Of a DNA stretch of 64,000 bases, positions 21,690 to 33,329 are shown one piece after another (the stretch's first letter is position 1; the number at the start of each line of letters is the position of its first letter). The notes under the pieces are model-generated. The model was given only the letters and a program-made list of their open reading frames with translations, was not told the DNA's origin and did no database searches. Source of the stretch: Talpa occidentalis (Eukaryota; Chordata; Mammalia; Eulipotyphla; Talpidae); assembly GCF_014898055.3 (NCBI RefSeq), contig NW_023601543.1, positions 61,021,782 through 61,085,781 of the forward strand, written 5' to 3'. Position numbers and translations under genes: made by a program.

Positions 21690-22240
21690 TTCACATAAAC
21701 AGTATACTGTCTGTGTCATTCTGAAGTTTGTTCCTTTCACTCCACTATCTTCAAGTTTCATCCACGTTGATGTACTTAGCTTGTAGTCATTCATTTTTTT
21801 CTGCTTTATGTTATTTAAGTATGTGCCTGTGACAGCTTAGCCATCCTCCTATTGCTGAATATTGAGAATTTTTTTCCCTGTTACAAGTAGTGCTGCCCTG
21901 TGTGTCCTTGTAACACATTTCCCCACACACAGACATTTCCACAGGTGTCAATATATACCCTGAGTTAGAAATGCAGAGCCACGGGCCGTGCACATCTTCC
22001 CTTGTGCTAGATGTTGCTGAATTGCTATTGGTGCGGTAAAATGTCACTTCAGATTTGGGGCAACATTTGAAAATTCCCACTTTCTTGCCAATTTGCCAAT
22101 TTGTTGTGTATCAAATGGTAGCTTATTGTTTTCAGTTGCTTGATTTTTAGGAAAGACAAGCATCTTTTCATGTGTTTATTGGTCATTTGGAGTTTCTTCT
22201 TTATGAAGCCTGGGGCTGGTTTATATTTATCTTAGGACTC
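21690..22240. mobile_element. Old L1M fragment, heavily decayed
   Basis: Contains decayed L1 landmarks: 'TTTCATCCACGTTGATGTAC', 'CCTCCTATTGCTGAATATTG', 'TTCATGTGTTTATTGGTCAT'. It belongs to the same broad repeat class as the preceding L1M 3' UTR but is not contiguous with it by eye. Confidence 0.6.
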
Positions 22241-22619
22241 AAAAAGGTTCTTAACATAGTAGATCACTGAAAGCTTGTGGTGGGTGTTGACCTATGCACT
22301 TCCTGAAGCGTTTAATGAGAGCAGCTCAATTCCATGTTCCAGGGCTTGCTGCCAGCAGATGCCAGCACCGGACCACAGTCTCAATTCCTGTTTGCTGGGA
22401 ACTTGTTTTCCATAAGATTCAAGATGGTGGGTATTAAACACTTTAGGTAATACAACTATGGATTTCTGGACATTTGTAAATATTAAAATATACTTAAGCA
22501 AGCACTGTTATCCTTCAGCAAGCACTGTTATTTGAAAGCAAGCTAAGCTCCAAGTCTATGTAACAAGTAAATATTACATTCCTGATTTCTACTGATGCCA
22601 ATCTTAATAATAACATTTT
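22241..22619. other. Unassigned; short 20-bp tandem repeat
   Basis: Positions 22497-22532 contain two tandem copies of AGCAAGCACTGTTAT with a 20-bp period. Otherwise nothing recognisable. Confidence 0.5.
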
Positions 22620-22860
22620 GAAAGCAAATATCTTTTGCGTAATTATGTGCCAGGAACTGTGCTAAACACTTTTCATATGTTACTATGTAATTCTTCCCAC
22701 AGTTGTGTAAAGCTGACATCTTTACTTTATCAAATAGGGATTACGGAGACCTGGAGAGGTTAAGTAAACTGCTCACTAGGACACAGCTAGTTAAATGTTA
22801 CAGCTGTGGTCTTTCAACACAGGCAGACTGGTTCCAAAGTTTATTTTCCCCACTTTTATG
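22620..22860 (-). mobile_element. MIR element
   Basis: Shows 'TATGTGCCAGGAACTGTGCT', 'GGAGAGGTTAAGTAAACTGC', 'ACACAGCTAGTTAAATG' and 'ACACAGGCAGACTGGTTCCA', the order of a reversed MIR (tRNA-derived, mammalian-wide). Confidence 0.8.
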
Positions 22861-23379
22861 CTGCTGTGGCTCTCAGCATATTTGATTCTGTAATCAGCCC
22901 ATGTCCAAATCCCCCAGGCAGTGTGTGCTTAGGAATAAGAATAAACTTGAGCTAACAAGGGGGAATCCTTTCTAAAACTGTCTTCTGGTGGTAGAGACAC
23001 ATCTGCTTATTTCTGAGGTCAGCTGTCTTCTGGTGACAAGCCTTATTATTTTTTTTTTTAATCTTCCTCCTTTCAAAATCAGTTTCTAAAATAATAACCA
23101 AAAATTTCCTTCCTTGTGCTATTTTTGCAAACTTTCTGTGAATTTTAGCATCCAGGAAGAAAACATTTGCTTCCAGCAACTCTGTACCTATTACCCCCTA
23201 AGACATTCCAACTCTTCATATCTGTTCTCTCATTGGAGCTGGGTGCTGCCTTTAGAATCTTCCTTGCTTGTTTTCATTAGTGATTGGACTTCCGTTAAAG
23301 ACTTTGTGTTGTTGTATAGAGGACAAAAAATAATTTTTCCTCTACTCTCTACCTTCTTGGCTGAGACTCTAATCAAACG
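22861..23379. other. Unassigned sequence
   Basis: No gene or clear repeat. Overlapping opposing frames (22952-23179 and 23114-23635) have no recognisable domain. Confidence 0.4.
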
Positions 23380-23840
23380 CATTGACGAGAGAGAGAAAAA
23401 AAAAGGGAGCTTATTGACAAGTGTACATGGGAGATACCTAGGGAAAAGTGAGCAGTTCCCCAAGGTGGCTTGGAATTCAGATTTAAATACATCTTCAACT
23501 AAAAACATTCCTCAAAAAAAAAAAAAAGGAAAATGTCAGTGGGAGGCCAGTTTTGGGAAGGTGACCAGGAAAAGCAAGGTAAACAAAACTAAGGGGTGTT
23601 ATGTAGATTTCATTCTGTGCCTTCTCAAACAATGAGATCCTCTTCTGATTTAGCCATCCTTCTGTTCATAGTACAATGGAGACACTCTTACAAGTGCAGA
23701 TTTTCTTTACAAATGTCAGTAATCTTACAAAAGGGTATTTTCTATTTTCAGAGCTTCTCGATCTGATGTTTCTTAAAATAATCAGTTCAAAATAAACCCA
23801 TGCCAAAGAGACATAGTTTGGGATAGCATATTCTGCTTCC
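23380..23840. repeat. Old interspersed repeat, related to 39535-40060
   Basis: Features 'GGGAGCTTATTGACAAGTGT', 'CATGGGAGATACCTAGGG', 'TTCCCCAAGGTGGCTTGGAA' and an end with 'TTTGGGATAGCATATTCTGC'. The same end motif occurs near 40020 (TTTTGGGGTAGCATATGCTG), so two copies of one family are probably present. Family name not determined. Confidence 0.45.
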
Positions 23841-24280
23841 CTTCAGCTTTATCAGTGACCCTTTAGTAATACTACTTCCCATAGTGGAAACAAAATTTAC
23901 TATAAGAGAGAATTGTTGGGCATTTGTACAGATGTTCCTGTTTCCACCTCATGTTCTAGTACTGCCATCTTGACCAGTCCTGACCACATTTTGGCCACTT
24001 CACTCAGAGGCTATCAGGCAGCCCCTGTCCCTGAGGCTACCCTGACTCCTCTTTAACTAGGGAATCAATACCAGTCTGTTCATCAAAGGAGGACAGAAAC
24101 TCAGACACTTAACGTTCCTCACAGTGCTGAAGATCAGTTATTAGTCACCTGAACTAGTGGCCAACTTAATACTTGTGTCGGCTTTCCCTCCTTCACTGAA
24201 CCTACCTCTAAAACCTCACTCCTGCTCCCTGATTTCCAAATAAATTGCTGTTAGAAATGGCAAAAAACAAAACTCATCTG
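23841..24280. other. Unassigned sequence
   Basis: No gene or clear repeat. Confidence 0.4.
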
Positions 24281-24660
24281 AATAAATTTACAGCTCTAAT
24301 TGACTTTATTAAATGATTCATGAATCATTCAGCATACCGTATAGTAGGTGGAGAGACTCTGCAAGGAGTTGTATAAAATAGAAGGTTCTTGTAGTCAAGA
24401 GAGTACAACAAGGACTATTAGCAAAAGAAAAGGGAGATTATTTCAAAATAAGAACAATTTTATGTTATTCATACAGGGAAGGGGGGGGGGTTGCCTCACT
24501 AACTGACCGGGAAACTCCAAATTGATTGATTTAGAATTCTACTTTTAGGAGAGAATGAAACTGCAGTTGGGCTAGGTATGAAGTGTTGGTGGGGTTCCGA
24601 CATTTTGGGCCTGCTGTTTCTTTTTTACACAGAACCCAAAACCAAATACCATCGGGAATG
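24281..24660. repeat. Possible old retroelement remnant
   Basis: 'GAATAAATTTACAGCTCTAA', 'TTTATTAAATGATTCATGAA' and a G10 run at 24481-24490 sit in a block that looks like an old reversed LTR or MER repeat (poly(A) signal near one end). I could not name the family. Confidence 0.3.
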
Positions 24661-27600
24661 TACCTGTAATAATAAAAACAAAAGATAAGTTTAGTTAGTT
24701 TGCTACAGCCAGGGAGAATACCCTCCGGGATGCCTGGGTAAGAGGGGCTGAGCAGTGCTCCTTCCAGAGCTTCAGGTTGTGTTGTCTGGTCCTTGGAGGA
24801 TTAACAAAGCTGGGGCCAGTTTTGATTTAGATGCTGTCAGGAAGCAATTCAGTTGTTGGTTATTTCTCATAATAATTTTTATTTGGAAGCTGGAAGGATT
24901 AAAGTGGGGCTAGAGTTGTTACTGATAAACATTCATGATAGTGGGAATGGTGGTGCTTAGTTGTGGTGCATGCATGTGGGGTGGTGCACGTGTTCTTGTA
25001 CAGCGGCCTTGTCCCTGTTATGTTCCAGACATGGTCAGAGTAGTGTCTGGACATTGCTTACATTTTGTGAGGATTGTTTATATTTTGTTAGGAACAGCAT
25101 GGCCTAGAGCTCAGCAGGGTGTTTCTTCATGTTCTTGTTATTTACTCCCAAACTGTAACTCAGGTTCCTCCAAAGCCGAACCTGAGAGGGGGTGGGGGAC
25201 ATCATGCTTTAAAGTGGGACTAGTTGCCTTTCTGGTCAGGCAGCCTCGCCTTCTCTCTCATGCCTGATCTGCCTTTGCAAATGTTACTTCTTCTGAGATT
25301 GACCTTTTGTTGTGCTTGGTGGAAAGGCTTCCTATTCTTCAATATTTAGTTTAGACATCGCTTCCTCCATGCTCCCCTACTGGATTCCACACAGCAAGAA
25401 GAAGGAGAGTTTACACTGTACTAAGAAAATGCCATACTTACCTCTCTGAGAGCTCTTAGGTTTTGTTATTTGATCTTCTATGACAAGGCATGAGTGACCA
25501 CGCTTTGGAGGTTAGAGCATATGTCTGAATCACCTTTCCATCACAAATTGGAAAATCATAGGAACAAATATCACAATATGTATTAAATACTCACTAGCTG
25601 CTGGATATGGTTCTTGGGCACTGTGTAAAACAAGACTTTTGTCAGGGATCTTTTAACTCCTAAAAAGATCAAATTGAAATTTGATACCCTCATAGTCAAG
25701 ACCATCCACAAATACTATTTCTTAGGCAAATCCTTCCACACTTTCCTTATCTTTGAAGCTGATCAACTTGCTTTGCATTTAGCCTCTTGGCTGCCTTCCC
25801 ACCTTAGTACCTGTGCTCATAATATACTCCTTACCTGGAAAGAAGGCATTGCCTTTTCTCTCTGCCTCTTTCCTTTGCTAGTGGCAACAGGTTAGTGCCA
25901 TGCAGGTAACAGCTGTGAAAGACTGTGGCCTAAGTGCTGATGAGTAGAGACATCTGACTCTGGCTTTCAAGTGTTAAGACACTTGCCCTTCACTTTTTAC
26001 CCTGCATTGTCCAGCCACTGTGTTTCACTGAACATGGGGCAACATGGTCTCTGTGTATAGTGACAGTCTCTCCGTGAGCTTCATGTCTGCTCAGTGGCAC
26101 TGGGAGTCACCAAGTTTCTTCTTCAGTGAGGGGCCTAGAAGTCTCTTGAAAAATAACTCCTCAGAACAAACCGGATTGTCTCTTCTTCAAGGAATGCTAC
26201 CAATGACTTGAATGGCTGGGGTGATTTTGAGTATCAGCATGGCCTGGCACTCTACCAGTCCTCAGATTCAGCCCCCACTGATGAATGGTTGAGTCTTGGG
26301 GTAAGAAAACTGCAAGAACAAGTGGACGGAATGACCACATTGAAATGCCTGGGGCATGGAACTTGAACAAGTGCATTTTGCTTCTAGAGTAACATTTAAA
26401 ATGCAGAGATCAGGGAAGAGGAATTGTCCCCACTTCTCAGGAGAATAAGTCCCTGTTGCAGTAGAGCAGTGAGTTACCCTGTTAATTTCTCTCAAGGGGT
26501 GGCAATGCCAGGGTCTTCACCTGTGATGGCAAGTTGTTAGAAACTGAAGGGCATTGCCTCTTGAGGGCATGAACAGGCTGACATCTCAGCTACAGGGAAG
26601 CACAGCAGGAGGAGAGAGCAGTGGCTGAGGCCATGAAGTGGCAAAGAGAAATACACTTGTGAGCTCAGGCGGAATGTCCCTGGAGACTCCCAGAAATAGT
26701 GCCTCCCTCCTTCCTCTATCTCCGCCCAAGTCTGAAGATCCTGCTTTAGCAGGAGTGAGAGAAAGATTCAGAGCAATATTACTGATGATCGTGACTTGTA
26801 CAATTCTATATTTAAATAGGATCCCTGGGAATCAGGACAGGTCACTTAAAAACATTACAGAAATTTGCCCTCTGGGGTTCTTGTTGGGGTGGGCAAACTT
26901 AGCCTTATATATTAATATTTTCTGAATGACATGAGGTGCAGGGACATAGTGTCCCTGAGCCGCTCTTGTTTTCCTGTATTCATAGGGAATCCATCCTTTC
27001 TCTCTGGCTTCTCTTTTTTTGTAATAAGCCCAAGAACAGTGGCTTAGTTATTCCTAAGTGCCCATCCTGATTGCTATACCTGGAGGAGGACAAACACAAA
27101 GAATCTGCTTGGAGCTTCAAGGGGAACCACTTGACCTGTGATTCACTTCACTCTATCAAGTGACCCAGGGTGATTTAGGTGCTGATCTTGATCCGACAGT
27201 AGTACTGCCTGTGTCACCCACAATTACAGACTCGCCCAGTCTTGCACACTTCTCCAAGTACGCATCCACACTCCTTTGTTAATTGACCTCTCCTCTCACA
27301 AACACTTCCCTGGGTCATATTGCACAAGCAGGAGGAGTTTTAGGGCAGCATACTTAGTTGGCCTTTTTACAAATCCATAATCATATTTACTTTCAGCAGA
27401 GTAAATCCAGGATAGATGCCACCATCCTGGTCTAGTCTCTTCTTACTTGTAGGGGGGTTATCAGCAAGGCTTGGCTCTTTCCTATCCCCAGGTCACAGCC
27501 AGAAGCACCTCTAACCAGCAAACTGGGTTTCAATAACTATGAGTCTCAGGAAATAGTTTATGTTCTCAACCTCTTTTCTTACAGCAGGTGCCTATCAATA

Positions 27601-27945
27601 TTTCCCATGGTTTTATCAGAAAATGGAAGAGTTTTACAATTAATGGAAATGGGTAGCAGCAGGGCGAGGAGTGACTGCGTGATTCTCCCCATCAAAAACT
27701 GACAGTCCAAGTCAGTGAGTTCCTGCATGCCTGTTTTTATGAAATCAAGAGAATATTCAATTTATTCCCTGCAAAACAAGGAAGGTTTCCTTCAAGGTAA
27801 TTTAATGCCTCCATTCCTATAAATAGAATTCATAAAAAAATTATTACTTATCAGGGAAAAAAAACCCCAAATATTCAACTTTATTGAGTCCTCCACAAAC
27901 TGTTCCTTTATTGTTTATGAGAGATATAAAGGAGACTGCCGGATT
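24661..27945. other. Long unassigned interval
   Basis: No gene, RNA or SINE. Frames of 110 codons (24935-25267) and 95 codons (26638-26925) lack recognisable domains. Decayed old repeats are likely but I cannot delimit them. Confidence 0.4.
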
Positions 27946-28250
27946 GTTCACTGTTGTAGTCATCGATGCTGCTTGTTTCAGACTCTCCACTTTCCAGACA
28001 CATGGTGGGATTGAATTTCCTACCCCTTAGTAGTTGAGTGGGACTGTGTAACACATTTTGGCCAGTGAATGGTTGAGTTCTTATTCCTGTGAACCCAGCA
28101 GAGCAATCCTTTTACCACAGCCACTAGTAATGCTCCAACCTGTGGCTGCTCTTAAGTTGGGTCCTGAACTTGAAGACCAGAAAGTATAGAATCACAGCCA
28201 ACCCATGAAGAAAATGTAATGAGACTGAGAAATGAGCCTCTGCTTTTTGT
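27946..28250 (+). repeat. Probable old interspersed repeat
   Basis: 'GACTCTCCACTTTCCAGACA', 'CACATGGTGGGATTGAATTT' and 'TTTTGGCCAGTGAATGGTTG' form a pattern I associate with an old mammalian retroelement; the family is uncertain. Confidence 0.4.
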
Positions 28251-29959
28251 AGCACAGTTCCTGGAGACAAGGTTATCATGGCAGTCAAGGAGGCTCGCCC
28301 CTTGGCCCTCCCTTCAGCAAATAACTTGCTAATCAGCCTTGAGGTAAGCTAGCTCATAGCCTCCAGTGGAATCACCTTTGGGATCCTTTGCAGCATTTCA
28401 ATCAGGGCCGCGCTCTTCTTGGGTAGTCCCCAGACAGTGGCCGAGCATTGTAGGGTTATGCCAGGTCTGGTTCTTTCTGCACAATGCGAGCCTCCACTAA
28501 GGAACAATCTTTGCTTCAGTGCTCTCCATTGTGGTGGCCAGACTTGACACACCTGCACTGTATTTTAGGCCCTGCCTGCTGGATTCTTCTTCCTTCTTTC
28601 CTTTCACAGGAGTTTGATCAGCACTGTGGTATGAATTCTTTATATGCTTAATCCAGCCTTCTTCCCTTCTACCTTTCACAGACATTACTCCCCAGGCATT
28701 ACTCTTAATTTATTCTCAGTGTCTGCTTACCAGGGGACCTGAACTCTAGTGTGCTGTGGTAAAAGCCATCTATTTTTGTGTGCACCTTGAGTAGGACACA
28801 TACTGTAGTATAGACGATAAGGAGAGGAAACTATGAGAAACGGGCAGGGATGACATAATGCCTTTCAGGGGTAACTGACAGTTAAAGTTAAACCATCAGT
28901 GTCTGAAAGGAGCAGAGGAGTTTATGGAGAGTAAAACTGTAGCTTAGATAGTTGTCCTGCCCCTGAAGTGTTTGAAGAACACTACTCCAGCTTTTCTTTT
29001 CAAGGTCAACCCCAAGCTCTGTGGCTATCAGTGCACCCTCTGCCTGTGGAAAAGTGCCCACCACTTTTCCCTAACCAAAAGGAAGGAGGAGTATTATATT
29101 CATAGTTAAAGCAGAAAATTGCATCATGAGGATATAGGATAAAAGCTCCTGTCCAGCAAGTTTCCCATTCAGAAAAACATACCATGGACATATAATGTTC
29201 CTTAATAATGAGAAGAATCACTTATTTCCTCCACTCCTGAATGGTTATTATTTAGCTGGGAATGAGAGCACAAAATAGATCAAAAGGACATAATCTGCAG
29301 CTCCTGCACATGGCAATAAAAATAATATGCTTTGGATTTTTATAATCATCTTAGGTAGATACTGACTCATTAAGTATGATGTGCCCTACAGGTTGTCCTT
29401 ACTGACACTGAACCAGAAGTTATGGCCCCGTGCTTAAGTGTTCCACAATTACCTTCCTCAGGATATTAATTATCAACTTGGATTTCTCTCCTGGATGACT
29501 CAGTGGGCTATAATAGCCCTGATGGTAAATACCTATGGCAGAGCTGCGAAGCAATCATCTCCAAAAAGAGGGACTGGATCACTAAGACAGAAATGGTCCC
29601 ATAAATACTAGCACCTGACAGGTCTCGGGGAGACATTCCCTCTAGCTAAGAGAAGCCATTTGGCATATTCAGCACAATCTGCTTTACTAAACTAGAATTA
29701 CATTGCTTTACCATAGCTGACTTAGCTGGAGAAAAATATATCTTGCAAAAGAATGATTTTCCCTTGAATTATACTTTTCTTGTTTTACCAGTTGGGTCTT
29801 CCAGGAAGCAGAATCTGTTATGGAGTTAAAAGTAGAAGTGGTCTATTGAGGGGTTAATACTCATGGAAGATGAGACATAGGGAGCAGGATTGGGAAGGCA
29901 GAGGCTTCAGATTGAAACAGGTGTGACAAAGTTGTGGCCAACCCAGTGGGGGGGCCCTG
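28251..29959. other. Unassigned; probable decayed repeats
   Basis: No gene. Around 29790-29930 there is sequence resembling the L1M-like blocks at 31610 and 49590 ('AGAAGTGGTCTATTGAGGGG'). The rest is unrecognised. Confidence 0.35.
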
Positions 29960-29976
29960 AGCAAAGGTAGCTCTTT

Positions 29977-30245
29977 TTTTTTTTTTTTAAAGATTTATTT
30001 ATTTATACAAGAACTGGGGTACAGTCAGAGGCACGGGAGGGTGAGAGAATTCACCAGAGACAGAGCGGGGAGCAGAACAGGCAGACGGACCAAAGACACT
30101 GCTGAGGGGAGCAGCGGGCCAGGCAGGAGAGGTCTGCTGCGCATGTGGAATTCTCCCTTGCCGGCCGGGAGTCTAACTGGCACTGCAGAGGCTGTGGACA
30201 GCTTCACAGCGCGGTGCTCAACCCGCTGCGCCACCGGGGAGGCCC
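29977..30245 (-). mobile_element. tRNA-derived SINE, subfamily B
   Basis: Minus-strand copy with the perfect 17-bp duplication AGCAAAGGTAGCTCTTT (29960-29976 and 30246-30262). The tail has a long T run on the plus strand (A tail), the TCTTT terminator and AATAAA repeats. It is the first SINE after about 15.9 kb without one. Confidence 0.94.
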
Positions 30246-30262
30246 AGCAAAGGTAGCTCTTT

Positions 30263-30589
30263 AGAGGATTCCCACGCTGGACAGAAATGACCAGGCTCTA
30301 TCGCTGCTGCCATTCTGAGTGGCTGGGGCGTCCTGGGAAGTGTAGCCTTGGCTCCAAAGCATGAAACTGTCAACTAAGTGCAGTTCTCACAGCTGAAGAC
30401 AAACATTTCTTGAAGGGAGATCTGAGTGATGTACCTCCTGGGCCACTACAAGTATTGTCATCTTCTTAGTGCATACAAGATGGATTCATTTTAGGGTTTC
30501 CCTCGGAATATCTAAATGCAAAAATAGTGAAAGGGAAGTAAATATGATCTCACAGAGTCTTAATAGTCAGGGGTGAGATAAATAATATT
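30263..30589. other. Unassigned sequence
   Basis: No gene or clear repeat. Confidence 0.4.
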
Positions 30590-30725
30590 TAGGGGAGGCC
30601 TAGTGCTTTGGGATCATCTGTGACTCTGTCACTACTAGTCAGCTAACCTTTGTAAGTGATTTCCTAATCTCTCTGAGCCTTGGTTTCCTGATATATGAAA
30701 TTAGAATATCTACTTTGAAAGATAA
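30590..30725 (+). mobile_element. MIR fragment
   Basis: 'TCTGAGCCTTGGTTTCCTGA' preceded by 'GTAAGTGATTTCCTAATCTC' and followed by 'ATGAAATTAGAATATCTAC' matches the core and 3' part of MIR in plus orientation. Confidence 0.75.
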
Positions 30726-32005
30726 TGGTGAAATTTTTTTTCTATTTCAAATTACAATTTAAAAAATTCTCTCTGTAAAGCACCTGACATAAATTTTTAG
30801 TGCATCTTCTTTCTCTTTTTTAGGTGAAAGCTGACCTTTACATTAAGCTCAATTAGCCTGATTAAGACCAGTTTGGGAGCTGGAGATTGAAGAAGAGAAA
30901 TGCCTGATTATTTCAGGATTTTTAAAATAAGATGTTTTAATCAGTATTCATGTTGGGTTTCTTTTGCTTTTGCAGCCAAAAATTAGATATGGCAAAAGAA
31001 GAATTTATTGGCTTATGTAAGCAATCTATAAGAAGGTCAGAGATAATAATGGATTCAGAAATAATTGGAATGAGGGTTAAAACACCACAGGACCCTCACT
31101 CTTCACCTTCCTTCTCTGTTCTTTATTTTGGCTTTATTCTTTAAGGCTATCATTTTCTCTCAGGCAAAAAAATTAAGGCTCATCTTTCTGTATTGGTGAA
31201 GCTGGGAAGATGTGTATATGTGAATCATGGAAATTCTAGTAAATTGTACTTATTTCCAATTTGGAAAATTTTGTTAAGGGCAACCTCCACCCAAATCACA
31301 TAGTGTGAAGAGGGGTGGAGTAGTTTAGCCAAAGCCACTTTCTTCAAGTTCAGCCCCACAACTAGAGATCTTCATTATTTCAGATTGAAGATGAAGCAAG
31401 CAGGGATAGCTTCTGTGTCATCAACCATCATTTTCCATTCTAACCTTTAGCAATGAGCTGTAGGATTTATGGTGATGAGGGAGCAGTTGGACTAGAAGGT
31501 ATTATGTGATGGAGAACAGTCATTTTGTCTTAAAAAACACACCTTTTTTTTCTACCATAATTTCATCCTGTTTTAAAAGAAACGGTGAGGCTTAACTTAT
31601 CTGGTGTTGTCTTAGGTTGGCTTACTCCAGATGCAGACTTAAGGCTAGGACTTGAGTAGAAGTATTTTGTTTGACAGGTGATCCCAGTGGTCACATGTAG
31701 AAGTAGAGAAGCCAGTTGGAGATGGAATGGAAACTAGTCAAGTGTGTATTCATGAGCAGGTTTCTTGTGAGTACTGGGGACTCAGTTCTGTTGGGAACCT
31801 TTGAAGTATGGTATATACATTTATGGGCAAGGAGGCTGCTGTGTTTATCCAACAAATTCAGGCATTGAAGGAGGGCTGCTTCTGGGGATATTGACTTCCT
31901 GGTACTCTGACCTGCTCTTACATGCTGGCTGGATGACAGCAGCCAGAGAAAAAGTGTTTAGGCGTGGAGTTAGAAGTGCCTTCAGCTAATAGCTGTTTGA
32001 CATGG
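30726..32005. other. Unassigned; old repeat traces
   Basis: No gene. The block 31610-31790 resembles old L1M-like 3' sequence ('GACTTGAGTAGAAGTATTTT'); other parts are unrecognised. Confidence 0.35.
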
Positions 32006-32434
32006 GATAGATAATGAATATATTATCTGTTGCTGTATAACAAATTGCCCCAAACCCTTGTGAGATAATGTTTATTGTTTCTAAGTCACAGTTTGTGGGT
32101 CAGGAAATCAGCTTAGCTGGGTGATTCTGCCTCAGGGTATCTCAAGAAGTTGCATCAATGTGTTAGTGGGACTGCATTTATCTGAAGGCTTGACTGTGGC
32201 TGGAGGCTCTGCTGCCAAGATAGCTTACTTGCATGGCTGCTGGCAGGAAGTCTCATGTCCTTGCCATATGGGCCTCCATTTAGGGCTACTTGGGTGTTCT
32301 TAAGACATAGAAATTCACTTCTTCGAGTTAGTGAGCTGAGAGTGAGCCAACAGGAAGCACCAGTGCCTTAAATGATCTAGTCTTGGTAGTCATACACCAC
32401 AGTCTATTTCTGCCATACTCCATTTTTGTTAAAA
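32006..32434 (+). repeat. Old L1M-type 3' repeat
   Basis: 'TGTTGCTGTATAACAAATTG', 'CACAGTTTGTGGGTCAGGAA', 'AGCTTAGCTGGGTGATTCTG' and 'CTTGACTGTGGCTGGAGG' follow the order of a common old mammalian repeat; a related copy is at 37180-37640. Exact family uncertain. Confidence 0.55.
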
Positions 32435-32480
32435 GCAGATCATTACTTTTGGTAGGATGGCCATTTTGATAATGTTAATT

Positions 32481-32752
32481 TTTTTTTGTTTATTTGTTTA
32501 TTTATACAAGCACTGGGTACAGTCAGAAGCACGGGAGGGTGAGAGAATTCACCAGAGCCAGAGCGGGGAGCAGAGCAGGCAGAAGGACCGAAGCATACTG
32601 CTGAGGGGAGCAGCGGGCGGCAGGAGAGGTCTGCGCGCCATGTGGGACCCTCCTCCGGTGGCTGGGGAGCAGCCGGGGATCGAACAGGCGTCGCAGAGGC
32701 TGCGGGCAGCTTTGCAACCCAGCGCTCAACCGCTGCGCCACCGGGGAGGCCC
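32481..32752 (-). mobile_element. tRNA-derived SINE, subfamily A, nested in L1
   Basis: Minus-strand near-consensus copy inserted in the L1 fragment. Its 14-bp duplication TGATAATGTTAATT lies at 32467-32480 and, beyond the LTR that landed at its head, at 33145-33158. Confidence 0.93.
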
Positions 32753-32754
32753 TG

Positions 32755-33141
32755 TGTAGGGTAAAGTAAAAGGTATCAGGCTTTTCTGCCCTCCCGCCAT
32801 CAGGATAGATGAGGGAACCCTGTGATCCTGAATGAATGCCTGATGGCGGGCACCTGAAGTGGGTACACCTGCGCTAAGACTGTGCTTTTAAGGGCGGCGT
32901 CACAGGGACGCAAGAAGCAAGAGAAGCAGAAGCAGAGAACGCCAGAGAGCCCAGATAGAGTGAGGATTTGCTGGGGGCTGGGAGGCCTGCCAGCCTCCCG
33001 GCCCCCCAGCACCCCTGCCTGCCATATGCCTGGTGAACCTCAATAAAAGACTTGCAAAAAACCACTGAGGACTCTGACTCCTCCTTTACCCGGTCTGCAT
33101 GGGATCAGAAAACCTGCACCATGTCTATTCCTGCCTTTACC
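32755..33141 (+). mobile_element. Solo LTR, family 2, copy 1 (nested)
   Basis: A 387-bp element starting TGTAGGGTAAAGTAAAAGG and ending CTTTACC (expected ...TTACA, so the terminal A is mutated). AATAAA at 33042-33047. The 5-bp duplication CCCTG lies at 32750-32754 and 33142-33146, exactly across the SINE head/target boundary, so the LTR inserted after the SINE. No internal retroviral genes adjoin it. Related copies: 35577-35872 and 37930-38385. Confidence 0.92.
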
Positions 33142-33329
33142 CCCTGATAATGTTAATTCTTCCAACCCATGAGCAGGGGATGTCTTTCCATTTCTTTGTC
33201 TTCTTCTATTTCTTTTAACAGTGTTTTATAGTTTTCTTTGTATAGGTCCTTTACCTCTTTTGTTAGGTTTATTCCCAAGTATTTGATTTTTTTGTTTCAA
33301 TAATGAAAGGGATGCAGATCATTACTTTT

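Larger units (their letters stand above)
32451..33313 (-). mobile_element. Internal L1 ORF2 fragment without poly(A), split by SINE and LTR
   Basis: L1 sequence at 32451-32480 and 33145-33313 is one continuous internal ORF2 segment (about 185 bp, antisense on the plus strand; compare 53626-53763) interrupted by a nested SINE and LTR. The 16-bp duplication GCAGATCATTACTTTT at 32435-32450 and 33314-33329 flanks the whole block. There is no L1 3' UTR or poly(A): the 3' side stops where intact L1 reads AAAAG in sense, matching the AAAAG of the target. Confidence 0.88.

Noticed and set aside
32481..33141. SINE plus LTR mobilised together as one chimeric transcript
   Set aside because: At first the outer 14-bp duplication seemed to bracket both, but the LTR has its own 5-bp duplication CCCTG overlapping the SINE head, so it inserted separately and later.
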